Shown: positions 16,384-23,855 of the stretch, in pieces
How positions within the stretch are numbered: the first letter of the stretch is position 1
Layout: each line of letters opens with the position of its first letter
Origin: JAAXVQ01 sp964604705
GTDB lineage: Bacteria > Oederibacteriota > JAAXVQ01
DNA length: 64,000 bases
Direction: 5' to 3'
Assembly (NCBI GenBank): GCA_964604705.1
Contig: CAZSAP010000008.1
Location: 1 to 64,000 of the forward strand
Translations under genes and position numbers: made by a program
The notes under the pieces: generated by a model
The model's database searches: none
Told to the model about the DNA's origin: nothing
What the model saw: the letters and a program-made list of their open reading frames with translations, nothing else

Positions 16384-16412
16384 ATCTTAACACTTGCCCC
16401 CAGGGCTGTCAA
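16384..16412 (-). promoter_or_regulatory. Promoter of the ileS operon
   Basis: Minus-strand -35 TTGACA at 16407-16412, 17-base spacer, -10 TAAGAT at 16384-16389. The predicted start of transcription is about 16377, giving a leader near 77 bases. Confidence 0.65.
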
Positions 16413-16576
16413 TGCGCGATAGCCCTTCATTATAAATGTCTAAAATAATCTGTAAGAAACCATTTACCCCGTGCATCCAATCAGGTATAACTCAATGTCA
16501 GTCACACAGGGTACGCCCTTGCATGGCCATTTCCGCCTCACTTGTCACTCCGGGGCTTTTGGGAGTTTCTGGATTT

Positions 16577-17677
16577 ATGCTGCGTAACGCGCTTTCCCAC
16601 ATGACCTGTTTGCTCCTCGTAGGCTCTTTGCTCGGCCTCGCCGCCTGCACCCCGGCGCCCTCTGCCATGAAACCGAGTGCCCAGGAATCCGCCGCAGCCA
16701 CCCACAGCACCCTCCATCAAAAACAATGGCGACCGACCAGCATCCAATACCAAGGCATTTTTGGCGGCACCCCAAACGTGAAACCCTGGTTCTGGTTTGA
16801 CGCCGACGACAACCCGGCCTTTCAAGCACGCATCCGCACCAATCCCAATGCCAGCACCGCCAACGTCACGCGCACTCCGGGTGGCACCTGGGGCAAAGTC
16901 CATACGGTCGCCATACCACCGGATCTGCGTTTTGACACGGTCCGAGTTTTTATTCCGCATTGTTCAGCGAGTGTAACCTGGAAACTGGTGGTGCAGGAAG
17001 AAGGCGGAACCTGGCGTTCCTGGCCCCTCCAAGCCAGCACGGCCGAGACCGGCTATCATGACTACCCGTTCCGTGAAATCCTCAAAACCATCCAAGCCGC
17101 ACATACCCGCTACACGCTGGCTGTGGTCGTCGAGGGCGCACCTGGGCAATTCATTGAAATCGCCGAACTCTATGTGTTCGAGCCCAACCCTCCGGAACAT
17201 GCGGCCGAGGCCTTCTGGGTGGAAAACTTTGCCGCCCGCGGTCCGTACGTTCCGTCGGGGGAGCATACCGCCGGTTGGTCGGATGTCACCACGCACCCGG
17301 ATTTCCACGCCCGCATCACCACCCTCTGGTCGGGCTTCGGGAGCATTGTCCTCCCAGCCGAAGCGCCTGTCGAATGGGGCAAGGTGCTCTCCCCGGAGCT
17401 CACCTGCAATCCCAAACGCTACCCCAAGCTCAAGCTGGACGTGTATGCCCAACGGGTGGACTTCAAAGTCGCGTTGCAAGAACGCCACGGCGCCTACCGG
17501 CATTGGTGGCTCAATGGCCAGAAAGACCCCAACCGTGCCAGCGGCTATGTGTACGATCTGGCTTCGGTTCCGTGGTTGACCGCCCAAACCCCGTTTTCCA
17601 TTGAGATCAGCTACAGCCGCACCACTCCGCAGCTCTACGACCTGGTCTTGAAAAGCATCGGGATCTACAAAGAATAG
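16577..17677 (+). CDS. Lipoprotein, paralogue of the gene at 3860-4903
   Basis: The start at 16577 (MLRNALSHMTC) places a type II signal peptide (LLGLAAC lipobox) correctly; an in-frame run upstream to 16436 has no signal features. The product has 366 residues. It aligns along its length with the lipoprotein at 3860-4903: CSASVTWKL, STAETGYHDY, VVVEGAPGQFIEIAELYV, TAGWSDVT and EWGKVLSP. Like that protein it has two internal copies of the WGKV unit. Family not recognised. Conserved Trp and polar turns suggest a beta-sandwich that binds a sugar or other surface ligand, but this is inference. It lies upstream of the thiSGH operon, which has its own promoter. Confidence 0.8.
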   Translation: MLRNALSHMTCLLLVGSLLGLAACTPAPSAMKPSAQESAAATHSTLHQKQWRPTSIQYQGIFGGTPNVKPWFWFDADDNPAFQARIRTNPNASTANVTRTPGGTWGKVHTVAIPPDLRFDTVRVFIPHCSASVTWKLVVQEEGGTWRSWPLQASTAETGYHDYPFREILKTIQAAHTRYTLAVVVEGAPGQFIEIAELYVFEPNPPEHAAEAFWVENFAARGPYVPSGEHTAGWSDVTTHPDFHARITTLWSGFGSIVLPAEAPVEWGKVLSPELTCNPKRYPKLKLDVYAQRVDFKVALQERHGAYRHWWLNGQKDPNRASGYVYDLASVPWLTAQTPFSIEISYSRTTPQLYDLVLKSIGIYKE

Positions 17678-17703
17678 CCCCGCCCCCCCTGCCTATTTTT
17701 AAG

Positions 17704-17732
17704 TTGGCGAGACCCGCGTCTTCATGTACTAT
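17704..17732 (+). promoter_or_regulatory. Promoter of thiSGH
   Basis: -35 TTGGCG at 17704-17709, 17-base spacer, -10 TACTAT at 17727-17732, about 28 bases before the thiS start codon. No TPP riboswitch fits between it and thiS. Confidence 0.5.
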
Positions 17733-17760
17733 AGCCGCATTCGAAAGTAGGTGACCGCGC

Positions 17761-17961
17761 ATGCAACTCGTCGTCAACGGAATCCGCGAAACCCTGGATG
17801 CTCCCATAAGTGTGTCCGATTTCTTAACCCTCAAAGGGTACCCTGCCACGGCCGTGGTGGTGGAGCGCAACGGCGCGATTCTCCGCCAACCCGAGTGGAG
17901 CACGACCCTGTTGGCCGAAGAGGACACGTTGGAGATCTTGCGTTTTGTCGGAGGAGGCTAG
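17761..17961 (+). CDS. thiS: Sulfur carrier protein ThiS
   Basis: A 66-residue ubiquitin-fold protein ending in FVGGG; the C-terminal Gly-Gly becomes the thiocarboxylate that donates sulfur for the thiazole ring. MQLVVNGIRETLD at the N-terminus, and the spacing of hydrophobic residues, match ThiS. It is 3 bases upstream of thiG, as usual. Its activating enzyme is the ThiF part of the fusion at 21712-22992. Confidence 0.93.
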   Translation: MQLVVNGIRETLDAPISVSDFLTLKGYPATAVVVERNGAILRQPEWSTTLLAEEDTLEILRFVGGG

Positions 17962-17964
17962 ACC

Positions 17965-18750
17965 ATGTCTGAAACCCACCACGACGCCCTGATTTTGGGC
18001 GGACGTTCACTTTCCAGCCGTCTGCTCATTGGCAGCGGCAAATACGCGATGGACAGCCTGATCCCGGAGATCTTAAGCCAATCCGGTTCCCAGGTGATCA
18101 CCATCGCTTTGCGGCGCGTCCATGCCCAATCCCCTGCCGACAACGTGCTGACGCACATTCCCAAAGAGGTTCAGCTGCTCCCCAACACCTCCGGGGCGCG
18201 CACGGCCGAAGAGGCGGTGCGCATTGCCCGCCTGGCCCGCGAGGCCGGTTGCGGCCACTGGATTAAGATCGAAGTTATTGCCGACAATAAATACTTACTT
18301 CCGGACAACGAGGAAACCGTCAAGGCCACGCAGGTCCTGGCCAAAGAAGGCTTTGTGGTTCTGCCCTACATCAGTCCGGACTTGATCGTGGCCCGTAAGT
18401 TGGTCGACGCCGGCGCGGCCGCGGTCATGCCCTTGGGTGCGCCCATTGGCACCAACCGCGGCTTGAAGACCAAGGAACTGTTGGAGATCATCATTCACGA
18501 GATTGCCTTGCCCGTGATTGTGGATGCCGGCATTGGCAAGCCTTCGGATGCCTGCGAAGCCATGGAAATGGGCGCCGCCGCGTGCCTGCTCAACACCGCC
18601 ATTGCCACCTCCCCGGACCCGGTCAGCATGGCCTGCGCGTTTGCGGAGGCCATCCGCGCCGGACGCCGCGCGTATCGGGCGGGTTTGGGCGCCACGCACA
18701 CCCTGGCCCAAGCGTCCTCGCCCCTCACCGGTTTTTTAAGAACCGAATAG
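17965..18750 (+). CDS. thiG: Thiazole synthase ThiG
   Basis: A 261-residue TIM-barrel enzyme that forms the thiazole phosphate from deoxyxylulose 5-phosphate, dehydroglycine and ThiS thiocarboxylate. The Schiff-base lysine is in WIKIEVIADNKYLLPD near residue 97. GAPIGTNRG and VDAGIGKPSDA are the phosphate-binding glycine loops. Length and neighbours (thiS, thiH) fit. The operon uses ThiH rather than ThiO for the glycine-derived part. Confidence 0.97.
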   Translation: MSETHHDALILGGRSLSSRLLIGSGKYAMDSLIPEILSQSGSQVITIALRRVHAQSPADNVLTHIPKEVQLLPNTSGARTAEEAVRIARLAREAGCGHWIKIEVIADNKYLLPDNEETVKATQVLAKEGFVVLPYISPDLIVARKLVDAGAAAVMPLGAPIGTNRGLKTKELLEIIIHEIALPVIVDAGIGKPSDACEAMEMGAAACLLNTAIATSPDPVSMACAFAEAIRAGRRAYRAGLGATHTLAQASSPLTGFLRTE

Positions 18751-18753
18751 GTT

Positions 18754-19872
18754 ATGACACCCCGCACTTTTTCCGAAGTCTATAGTCCATACCAAGCCAC
18801 GGATTGGAACGCCGCCTGGACCCGCTGGACCGAGCAGCATGTGCGCACGGCCTTGGCCAAGCCTTTTCTGTCCATTGACGATTATGCGGCGTTGCTCTCG
18901 CCTGCGGCCGGGCCGTTTTTAGAACCCATGGCGCAGAAGGCCTACACCCTGACGCGCCAACACTTTGGCAAAACCATTTTGCTCTATTCCCCCATGTACT
19001 TGTCCAACTACTGTACCAACGCCTGCACCTACTGCGGATTCAATGCCCAGAATAAAATCCCGCGCAAACAGCTGAGCCTGGACGAAGTGGACCGCGAGTC
19101 TGCAGCCATGGCCCAAACCGGCATCCGACATATCCTGATCCTAACCGGAGACGCCAAGGGGCGCGCCACGGTCGACTATTTGTTGGAATGCATCCAGGTT
19201 CTAAAAAAACATTTTCTCTCAATCGCCATCGAGATCTACGCAGCCGACTCATCGGACTACGCCCGCTTGATCGCGGCGGGCGTGGATCAACTCACGCTTT
19301 ATCAAGAAACATACAATCCCGAGATCTACGACCGGGTTCATCTCAAAGGGCCCAAGAAGGATTTCACCTACCGCCTCTTGGCTCCCGAACGTGCGGCCGA
19401 GTCTGGGATTCGGGCCGTAAACATCGGCGGACTTTTGGGGTTGGACGATTGGCGGCGCGAAGCCTTCTTCACCGGGCTCCACGCCCATCATTTGCAGACC
19501 CGCTTTCCCGCCTTGGAAGTAAGCATCTCGCTGCCGCGCATGCGCCCCCACGAGGGCAGCTTCAAGGACATTCATGACGTAACCGACGCCCAGGTCGTCC
19601 AATACCTCCTGGCGGCACGCCTCTTCATGCCACGGCTGGGCATCACCTTGTCCACACGTGAAAGCGCCACGTTTCGCGACCAACTCCTGCCGCTCGGCAT
19701 TACCCGCATGTCCGCCGGTTCCACCACGGCCGTGGGCGGGCATACACAGACCGACGAGAGCACCGGGCAATTCGAAATCTCCGATCACCGCTCCGTGGCC
19801 GAGATGCACGCCGCCCTCCGGGCCGCAGGCTACCAACCCATCTTCACCGACTGGCATTCCTCGGGTAGCTAG
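18754..19872 (+). CDS. thiH: 2-iminoacetate synthase ThiH (radical SAM tyrosine lyase)
   Basis: A 372-residue radical SAM enzyme that cleaves tyrosine to p-cresol and dehydroglycine, the imine used by ThiG. The [4Fe-4S] cluster motif is CTNACTYCGF (C-x3-C-x2-C) near residues 88-97. The C-terminal region with MSAGSTTAVGGH is typical of ThiH. It starts 3 bases after thiG. Tyrosine cleavage by radical SAM chemistry fits an anaerobic or microaerobic lifestyle. Confidence 0.96.
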   Translation: MTPRTFSEVYSPYQATDWNAAWTRWTEQHVRTALAKPFLSIDDYAALLSPAAGPFLEPMAQKAYTLTRQHFGKTILLYSPMYLSNYCTNACTYCGFNAQNKIPRKQLSLDEVDRESAAMAQTGIRHILILTGDAKGRATVDYLLECIQVLKKHFLSIAIEIYAADSSDYARLIAAGVDQLTLYQETYNPEIYDRVHLKGPKKDFTYRLLAPERAAESGIRAVNIGGLLGLDDWRREAFFTGLHAHHLQTRFPALEVSISLPRMRPHEGSFKDIHDVTDAQVVQYLLAARLFMPRLGITLSTRESATFRDQLLPLGITRMSAGSTTAVGGHTQTDESTGQFEISDHRSVAEMHAALRAAGYQPIFTDWHSSGS

Positions 19873-20058
19873 TTTTTTCCCTGTTCGTATTCATTGCTCG
19901 ATGCTAAAGCTTGATTCGTGCCGCGGATGCTGGGTCCCGCATACATCCGCAACCTATGCGTTACCCTACTACCCGTTTTTTCCAAACCGTCGCTTCACTC
20001 CATGCCCATCAGGAGCAAACGAATCAAACTTTAGCATTGAGGGCAAACTATATCCCGA

Positions 20059-20086
20059 TTGCCTTCTTCCAACTTTTCCGTATAAT
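20059..20086 (+). promoter_or_regulatory. Promoter of the FIST lipoprotein gene
   Basis: -35 TTGCCT at 20059-20064, 16-base spacer, perfect -10 TATAAT at 20081-20086. A strong ribosome site AGGAGG precedes the ATG at 20117. The rest of the gap 19873-20116 shows nothing else. Confidence 0.55.
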
Positions 20087-20116
20087 GGTCCCAACTTTCT
20101 TTAGGAGGCACGTCGC

Positions 20117-21433
20117 ATGAAACTGTTACCCCCCTCGATCCGTACACTCACCTTGGCTTTATTGGGCGGGATGCTTTTGCTCTCGGCTTGCTCGCATTCC
20201 ACTGTCCCCAAAGTTGAGATCGGCTACGGTTGGAGCATCCAGGATTCCGAACGCCTGGCCGCCGCCGAAGCCGTCAAGAAAATGCAGAGCACCGCACGCG
20301 CACCCAAGCTGGTCGTACTCTACACTACCGTCGGATACGACCTCACCACCTTGCTCACCGAAGTGCGTACGCAGAGCGCCGGCAGCATTGTCTTCGGCAT
20401 CACCTCCTGCCACGGCGTGGTCACGCGCGACGGCGTGCATGTGGGTAAAAAAGGGTCTCTGGCCTTATTGGGCATCCAATCCGATGAAATGACCGTGGGC
20501 CTGGCCGGACGCAATGTTAAAACGCCGGAACTGGCTGCGGCCGCGGTAAACGACGCGGTGGAAGAAGCGCTGCTAACCTCAGGCAAGCGTGGCAAAGAAA
20601 AACCAAGCATGATCCTGCTGGGCACTACCCCGGGCTTGGAAGACCGGAGCCTGGAAGCCTTGCAACACATCTTTGGCAAAGAGACTCCGATCTACGGGGG
20701 TACGGCCGCGGACAATGCCATGGACGGCAAGTGGGCGGCCTTTGCCAACGACCAAATTATCCGTTCGGGTGTGAGTGTGGCTTTGGTCTACACCCGCGGA
20801 AAAATCGCCCATGCCTACGGCTGTGGCTACACACCGGCCAAAAGCACGCCGGCCAAACCCAAAGAAGGCCTGGCCACAGCAACCGAGGGACGCACCCTCC
20901 TTTCTTTGGAAAACAAACCCGCGGCCGATGTGTACAACGAATGGACCAACGACCTGCTTAAGGACGCCTTGCTCAAGGGCGGCTCCATTGTGAGCCAAAC
21001 CACCTTGGCGCCTCTGGCTCGTCGTTTCAAGGTCAAGGGCGAAGATGTGTTCCTCTCCCTGCACCCGGCCTCGCTCGACCTGCAAACCAAATCCCTGGGC
21101 TTGTTTGCCGAAGTCCCTGCAGGTGAAACCCTCTTTTTACTCCAAGGCGATGTCCCGTCACTTCTGAACGAATCGGCCGTCACTGCCACACGCGCCCTGC
21201 AAGACGCCAACGCCGCCCCGTCGCAGATTGCCGGCGGGCTCCAAGTGTTCTGTGCCGGAACCATGATGGCGATCCAACCGCAGGTGGACCAAATCGTCCC
21301 CCCGCTCAATGCGGCTTTGGGCAATGCGCCCTTCATCGGAGCCTTTACCTTCGGCGAACAAGGTCCGATCTGGGGTCACGGCAGCGTGCAGGGAAACCTA
21401 ATGAACTCCATGGTGTTGTTCGAGAAGAATTAA
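20117..21433 (+). CDS. FIST-domain lipoprotein
   Basis: A 438-residue protein with a type II signal peptide (LLSAC lipobox near residue 25). The mature part matches the FIST architecture: an N-terminal half, residues about 40-240, with SIVFGITSCHGV and YGGTAADN, and a C-terminal half, residues about 280-430, with GALGNAPFIGAFTFGEQGPIWG-type segments. FIST domains are thought to sense small ligands such as amino acids and are usually attached to signalling proteins. Here it is an isolated lipoprotein, so it faces the periplasm or the outside. It lies between thiSGH and thiF-thiE, but has its own promoter, so a link to thiamine is not shown. Confidence 0.82.
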   Translation: MKLLPPSIRTLTLALLGGMLLLSACSHSTVPKVEIGYGWSIQDSERLAAAEAVKKMQSTARAPKLVVLYTTVGYDLTTLLTEVRTQSAGSIVFGITSCHGVVTRDGVHVGKKGSLALLGIQSDEMTVGLAGRNVKTPELAAAAVNDAVEEALLTSGKRGKEKPSMILLGTTPGLEDRSLEALQHIFGKETPIYGGTAADNAMDGKWAAFANDQIIRSGVSVALVYTRGKIAHAYGCGYTPAKSTPAKPKEGLATATEGRTLLSLENKPAADVYNEWTNDLLKDALLKGGSIVSQTTLAPLARRFKVKGEDVFLSLHPASLDLQTKSLGLFAEVPAGETLFLLQGDVPSLLNESAVTATRALQDANAAPSQIAGGLQVFCAGTMMAIQPQVDQIVPPLNAALGNAPFIGAFTFGEQGPIWGHGSVQGNLMNSMVLFEKN

Positions 21434-21450
21434 TCACCGCGATCGTTTTC

Positions 21451-21575
21451 ACGGACCAAGGATAAACGGGTAAGAAAGCATTGAGGAAATCCGCATCAAC
21501 GAAGGATTTCCGATCTGAGCGAGTCGCAACTCAGGAGCGGCTCGCGTCTTTCGGACCCGTTTATTTTTGGTCCGT
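21451..21575 (+). ncRNA. Candidate structured RNA element upstream of thiF-thiE
   Basis: Bases 21451-21471 pair with 21555-21575 in a 21-bp stem whose only non-Watson-Crick pairs are two adjacent G-T wobbles; these pair in plus-strand RNA but not on the other strand. Inside are an 8-bp hairpin (21485-21492 / 21504-21511) and a 5-bp hairpin (21515-21519 / 21530-21534) whose loop CGAG (21520-21523) can pair with CTCG at 21541-21544 as a pseudoknot. The 3' strand also forms its own hairpin CGGACC / GGTCCG (21552-21574) followed by TTTAAT, which competes with the long stem. Such a switchable layout resembles a riboswitch or attenuator. It is not a TPP riboswitch, and I recognise no known class. 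Confidence 0.55.
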
Positions 21576-21711
21576 TTAATGTGACACGCCCCGCAGAGGT
21601 TCCAGGTATTCCAAACACTGCTCAATGCGCTTTATGTCCGGGGTTCTTCAGCGTTTATTTCCTTGGCCTCTCCCTCTGTTCATGGTAAAACCGTTGCGAG
21701 GTGAATCGCGG

Positions 21712-22992
21712 ATGAATGCCTTCGAACAAGCGCTCAAACAACGCATGGGTGAAGCCAACTTCGCCAAACTCCAGACACCCCGCATCGGCATTGCCGGCAT
21801 AGGCGGCCTTGGGTCCAACTGCGCGCACTATCTGGTGCGCTCGGGGTTTAAGCACTTCACCTTGGTCGACTTCGACACCGTTGACGCATCCAACCTCAAC
21901 CGCCAATACTACACCCTCGGCCAAATGGGACAGGACAAGGGGCATGCCCTGAAGACCAACCTGCTCTCGATCAATCCGGCCTTGGATATTCAAACCCACA
22001 CCCTCAAACTGGAACCGCGTCACCTGACCGATATTTTCGCCACTTGTTCCATCATTATCGAAGCCTTTGACACAGTCCCGGCCAAGCGCATGTTGGCCGA
22101 AGCGTTTTGGGGCTCTGATAAGCTCCTGGTAACCGCCTCCGGCTTGGCCGGGTGGGGAAACGCCGACGCCATCCGTATTCACCGCCGGGCCAAAAACGTG
22201 TTTCTCATTGGCGATCTGACCACTGAGATTTCCTCGACGTTTCCACCCATGGCACCACGGGTCAATGTCGCCGCCGCCAAACAAGCCGACGTGGTTTTAG
22301 CCTGGGTGCTGGAAGGCGCCTACACAACCCCGGGCCAACACGCCACCAAAGCCGCGCGTCTGGCCACAGACCTCTACGGCATTACCGCGGAAAAATACTC
22401 CCTGGGCCGAACCAACGCGGAGGTGGTGGGACAAATGCTGGAGGCCGGCATCAAGTTGATCCAGTACCGGGAGAAGGATAAATCCCAGAAAGAAAAAGTA
22501 GCCGAATGCCGTATGCTGCGCGAACTCACCCGCACCCACGGCGCTACGTTTATTGTGAACGACGACCTGGCCATTGCGCAAATGGTCGACGCCGACGGAG
22601 TGCACATGGGCCAAGACGACCTGCCCATTGAAGAGGTCCGCACCCTGCTCGGCCCGGAAAAGATCATCGGACTCTCCACCCACTCCCCGGCACAACTGCA
22701 CGACGCCATGACCCGCGGCGCCGACTACATCGGTGTCGGTCCGCTCTACACCACGCAGACCAAGGTGAACGTCTGCGCGGCCGTGGGCCTTGAGTACCTG
22801 GACTACGCCCGCGCGCATGCCACCGTCCCCTTCGTGGCCATTGGCGGCATCAAGGAACACAACCTGCCGGACGTCTTGGCCCATGGGGCCACGTGTGTGG
22901 CCCTGGTAACGGAAATAGTGGGGGCGGAAGATATTGCAGGAAAAATTACAAGCTTACGAACACACTTCCAAAAGCCAACTGCAAACAACTAA
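21712..22992 (+). CDS. ThiF-ThiE fusion: ThiS adenylyltransferase and thiamine-phosphate synthase
   Basis: The start at 21712 has GAGGTGA upstream; the product has 426 residues. Residues about 1-210 are a short-type ThiF: the ATP loop is GIGGLGSNCAHYLVRSG and the adenylation region is DFDTVDASNLNRQYY. Residues about 220-420 are ThiE: IQYREKD, VNDDLAIAQMVDADGVHMGQDD, and GVGPLYTTQTK. ThiF activates the ThiS C-terminus; ThiE joins the pyrimidine and thiazole to give thiamine phosphate. No thiC, thiD or thiM is in the window. The fusion places both ThiS activation and final coupling in one chain, near but not adjacent to thiSGH. Confidence 0.9.
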   Translation: MNAFEQALKQRMGEANFAKLQTPRIGIAGIGGLGSNCAHYLVRSGFKHFTLVDFDTVDASNLNRQYYTLGQMGQDKGHALKTNLLSINPALDIQTHTLKLEPRHLTDIFATCSIIIEAFDTVPAKRMLAEAFWGSDKLLVTASGLAGWGNADAIRIHRRAKNVFLIGDLTTEISSTFPPMAPRVNVAAAKQADVVLAWVLEGAYTTPGQHATKAARLATDLYGITAEKYSLGRTNAEVVGQMLEAGIKLIQYREKDKSQKEKVAECRMLRELTRTHGATFIVNDDLAIAQMVDADGVHMGQDDLPIEEVRTLLGPEKIIGLSTHSPAQLHDAMTRGADYIGVGPLYTTQTKVNVCAAVGLEYLDYARAHATVPFVAIGGIKEHNLPDVLAHGATCVALVTEIVGAEDIAGKITSLRTHFQKPTANN

Positions 22993-23056
22993 GTTCCTCT
23001 GGACGTTCACGTCCATCACTCAATCCACGCCATGCCGGACTTACCGAATCATTTAA

Positions 23057-23085
23057 AGCAGGGTGAACGCAGTTCGCCCCTACAC
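23057..23085. repeat. Dispersed palindromic repeat, copy 4
   Basis: GGGTGAAC (23061-23068) pairs with GTTCGCCC (23072-23079) around GCA, one pair being G-T, and is followed by CTACA. It lies between the convergent ends of thiF-thiE and the membrane protein gene. Confidence 0.6.
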
Positions 23086-23099
23086 GATCCAAAACCCGA

Positions 23100-23810
23100 C
23101 TATTTTTTCTTCGCTGAGAGGCCTGAGGTGGTTACAAAAATTTCGTACACTTCCCCGGGTTGGATGGGGTTGGAAACAGCATTGCCGTAAACAGCTTGGA
23201 CAAACGGCAGGCTTTTCTGATACTTGGTGAGCAGGTCCCAGAGCCAGTCCTGTCCGGGGTTAAGGCCGTAGGCTTGGTGCGGGCGATTGGTTTCGTCCTC
23301 TGGGGTTTGGTAGATCCCCTTCACCATGTGCAGGCGGTACGCGGTGTTGAAGCCCAGCAGATGCGCTTGCGGAGTCCACTTCAGGATGCGGGCATTGACT
23401 TCCCACTGGTCGCCCGGCAAGGCATAGGTTTGGGGAGCTTGTTCCTGACCCCGGACCACGGACTGAAAGCGAATCAGCATGGTCTTTTGCGTGGTGTCCT
23501 GCTGGACGCACTCCAAACGCGCCACCCGTTCCTCGTGCGTGAAAATGGTATACAACCGCATGGCCGAACCGGTCAGAAACACGGAAAGCGAGAAGAAGAT
23601 GAATACCAGGGAAAGCAATATGCGCACCGCCAGCGAGCTTACGCTCATGCGGTTGCGCCGAGTTAGGAGGAGATGACTTTTTTTAACGCGGGCCGTGATA
23701 AAGGCATTGAGGGAAAGAACCAAGGTGAGTACGCCTACGCCGAGCAAAATCAAGCCCAGGATGATCATGTTGTTGCCCTGTGAAATAAACGTCAGCACTC
23801 CGGATTCCAT
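23100..23810 (-). CDS. Two-helix membrane protein, function unknown
   Basis: A 236-residue protein from the ATG at 23810 with GGAGGT just upstream. It has a hydrophobic segment near residues 16-36 (IILGLILLGVGVLTLVLSL), a basic loop, and a second helix near 62-84. The C-terminal 150 residues are soluble, with a beta-rich look and no cysteines paired in motifs; the end is Lys-rich. The second half probably faces the periplasm. I do not recognise the family. It is the last gene after hisS on the minus strand, with about 45 bases between. Confidence 0.75.
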   Translation of the reverse strand: MESGVLTFISQGNNMIILGLILLGVGVLTLVLSLNAFITARVKKSHLLLTRRNRMSVSSLAVRILLSLVFIFFSLSVFLTGSAMRLYTIFTHEERVARLECVQQDTTQKTMLIRFQSVVRGQEQAPQTYALPGDQWEVNARILKWTPQAHLLGFNTAYRLHMVKGIYQTPEDETNRPHQAYGLNPGQDWLWDLLTKYQKSLPFVQAVYGNAVSNPIQPGEVYEIFVTTSGLSAKKK

Positions 23811-23855
23811 GCAACCTCCCACACGTCCAAAGATCGTGGCACCCGGCTGTTTGAA

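Noticed and set aside
16300..16440. A T-box riboswitch before ileS
   Set aside because: The leader is only about 77 bases and lacks the AGGGTGGNACCGCG block.
21434..21711. A TPP riboswitch upstream of thiF-thiE
   Set aside because: The CTGAGA and ACCTGA consensus blocks and their spacing are absent; the element has a different long stem.
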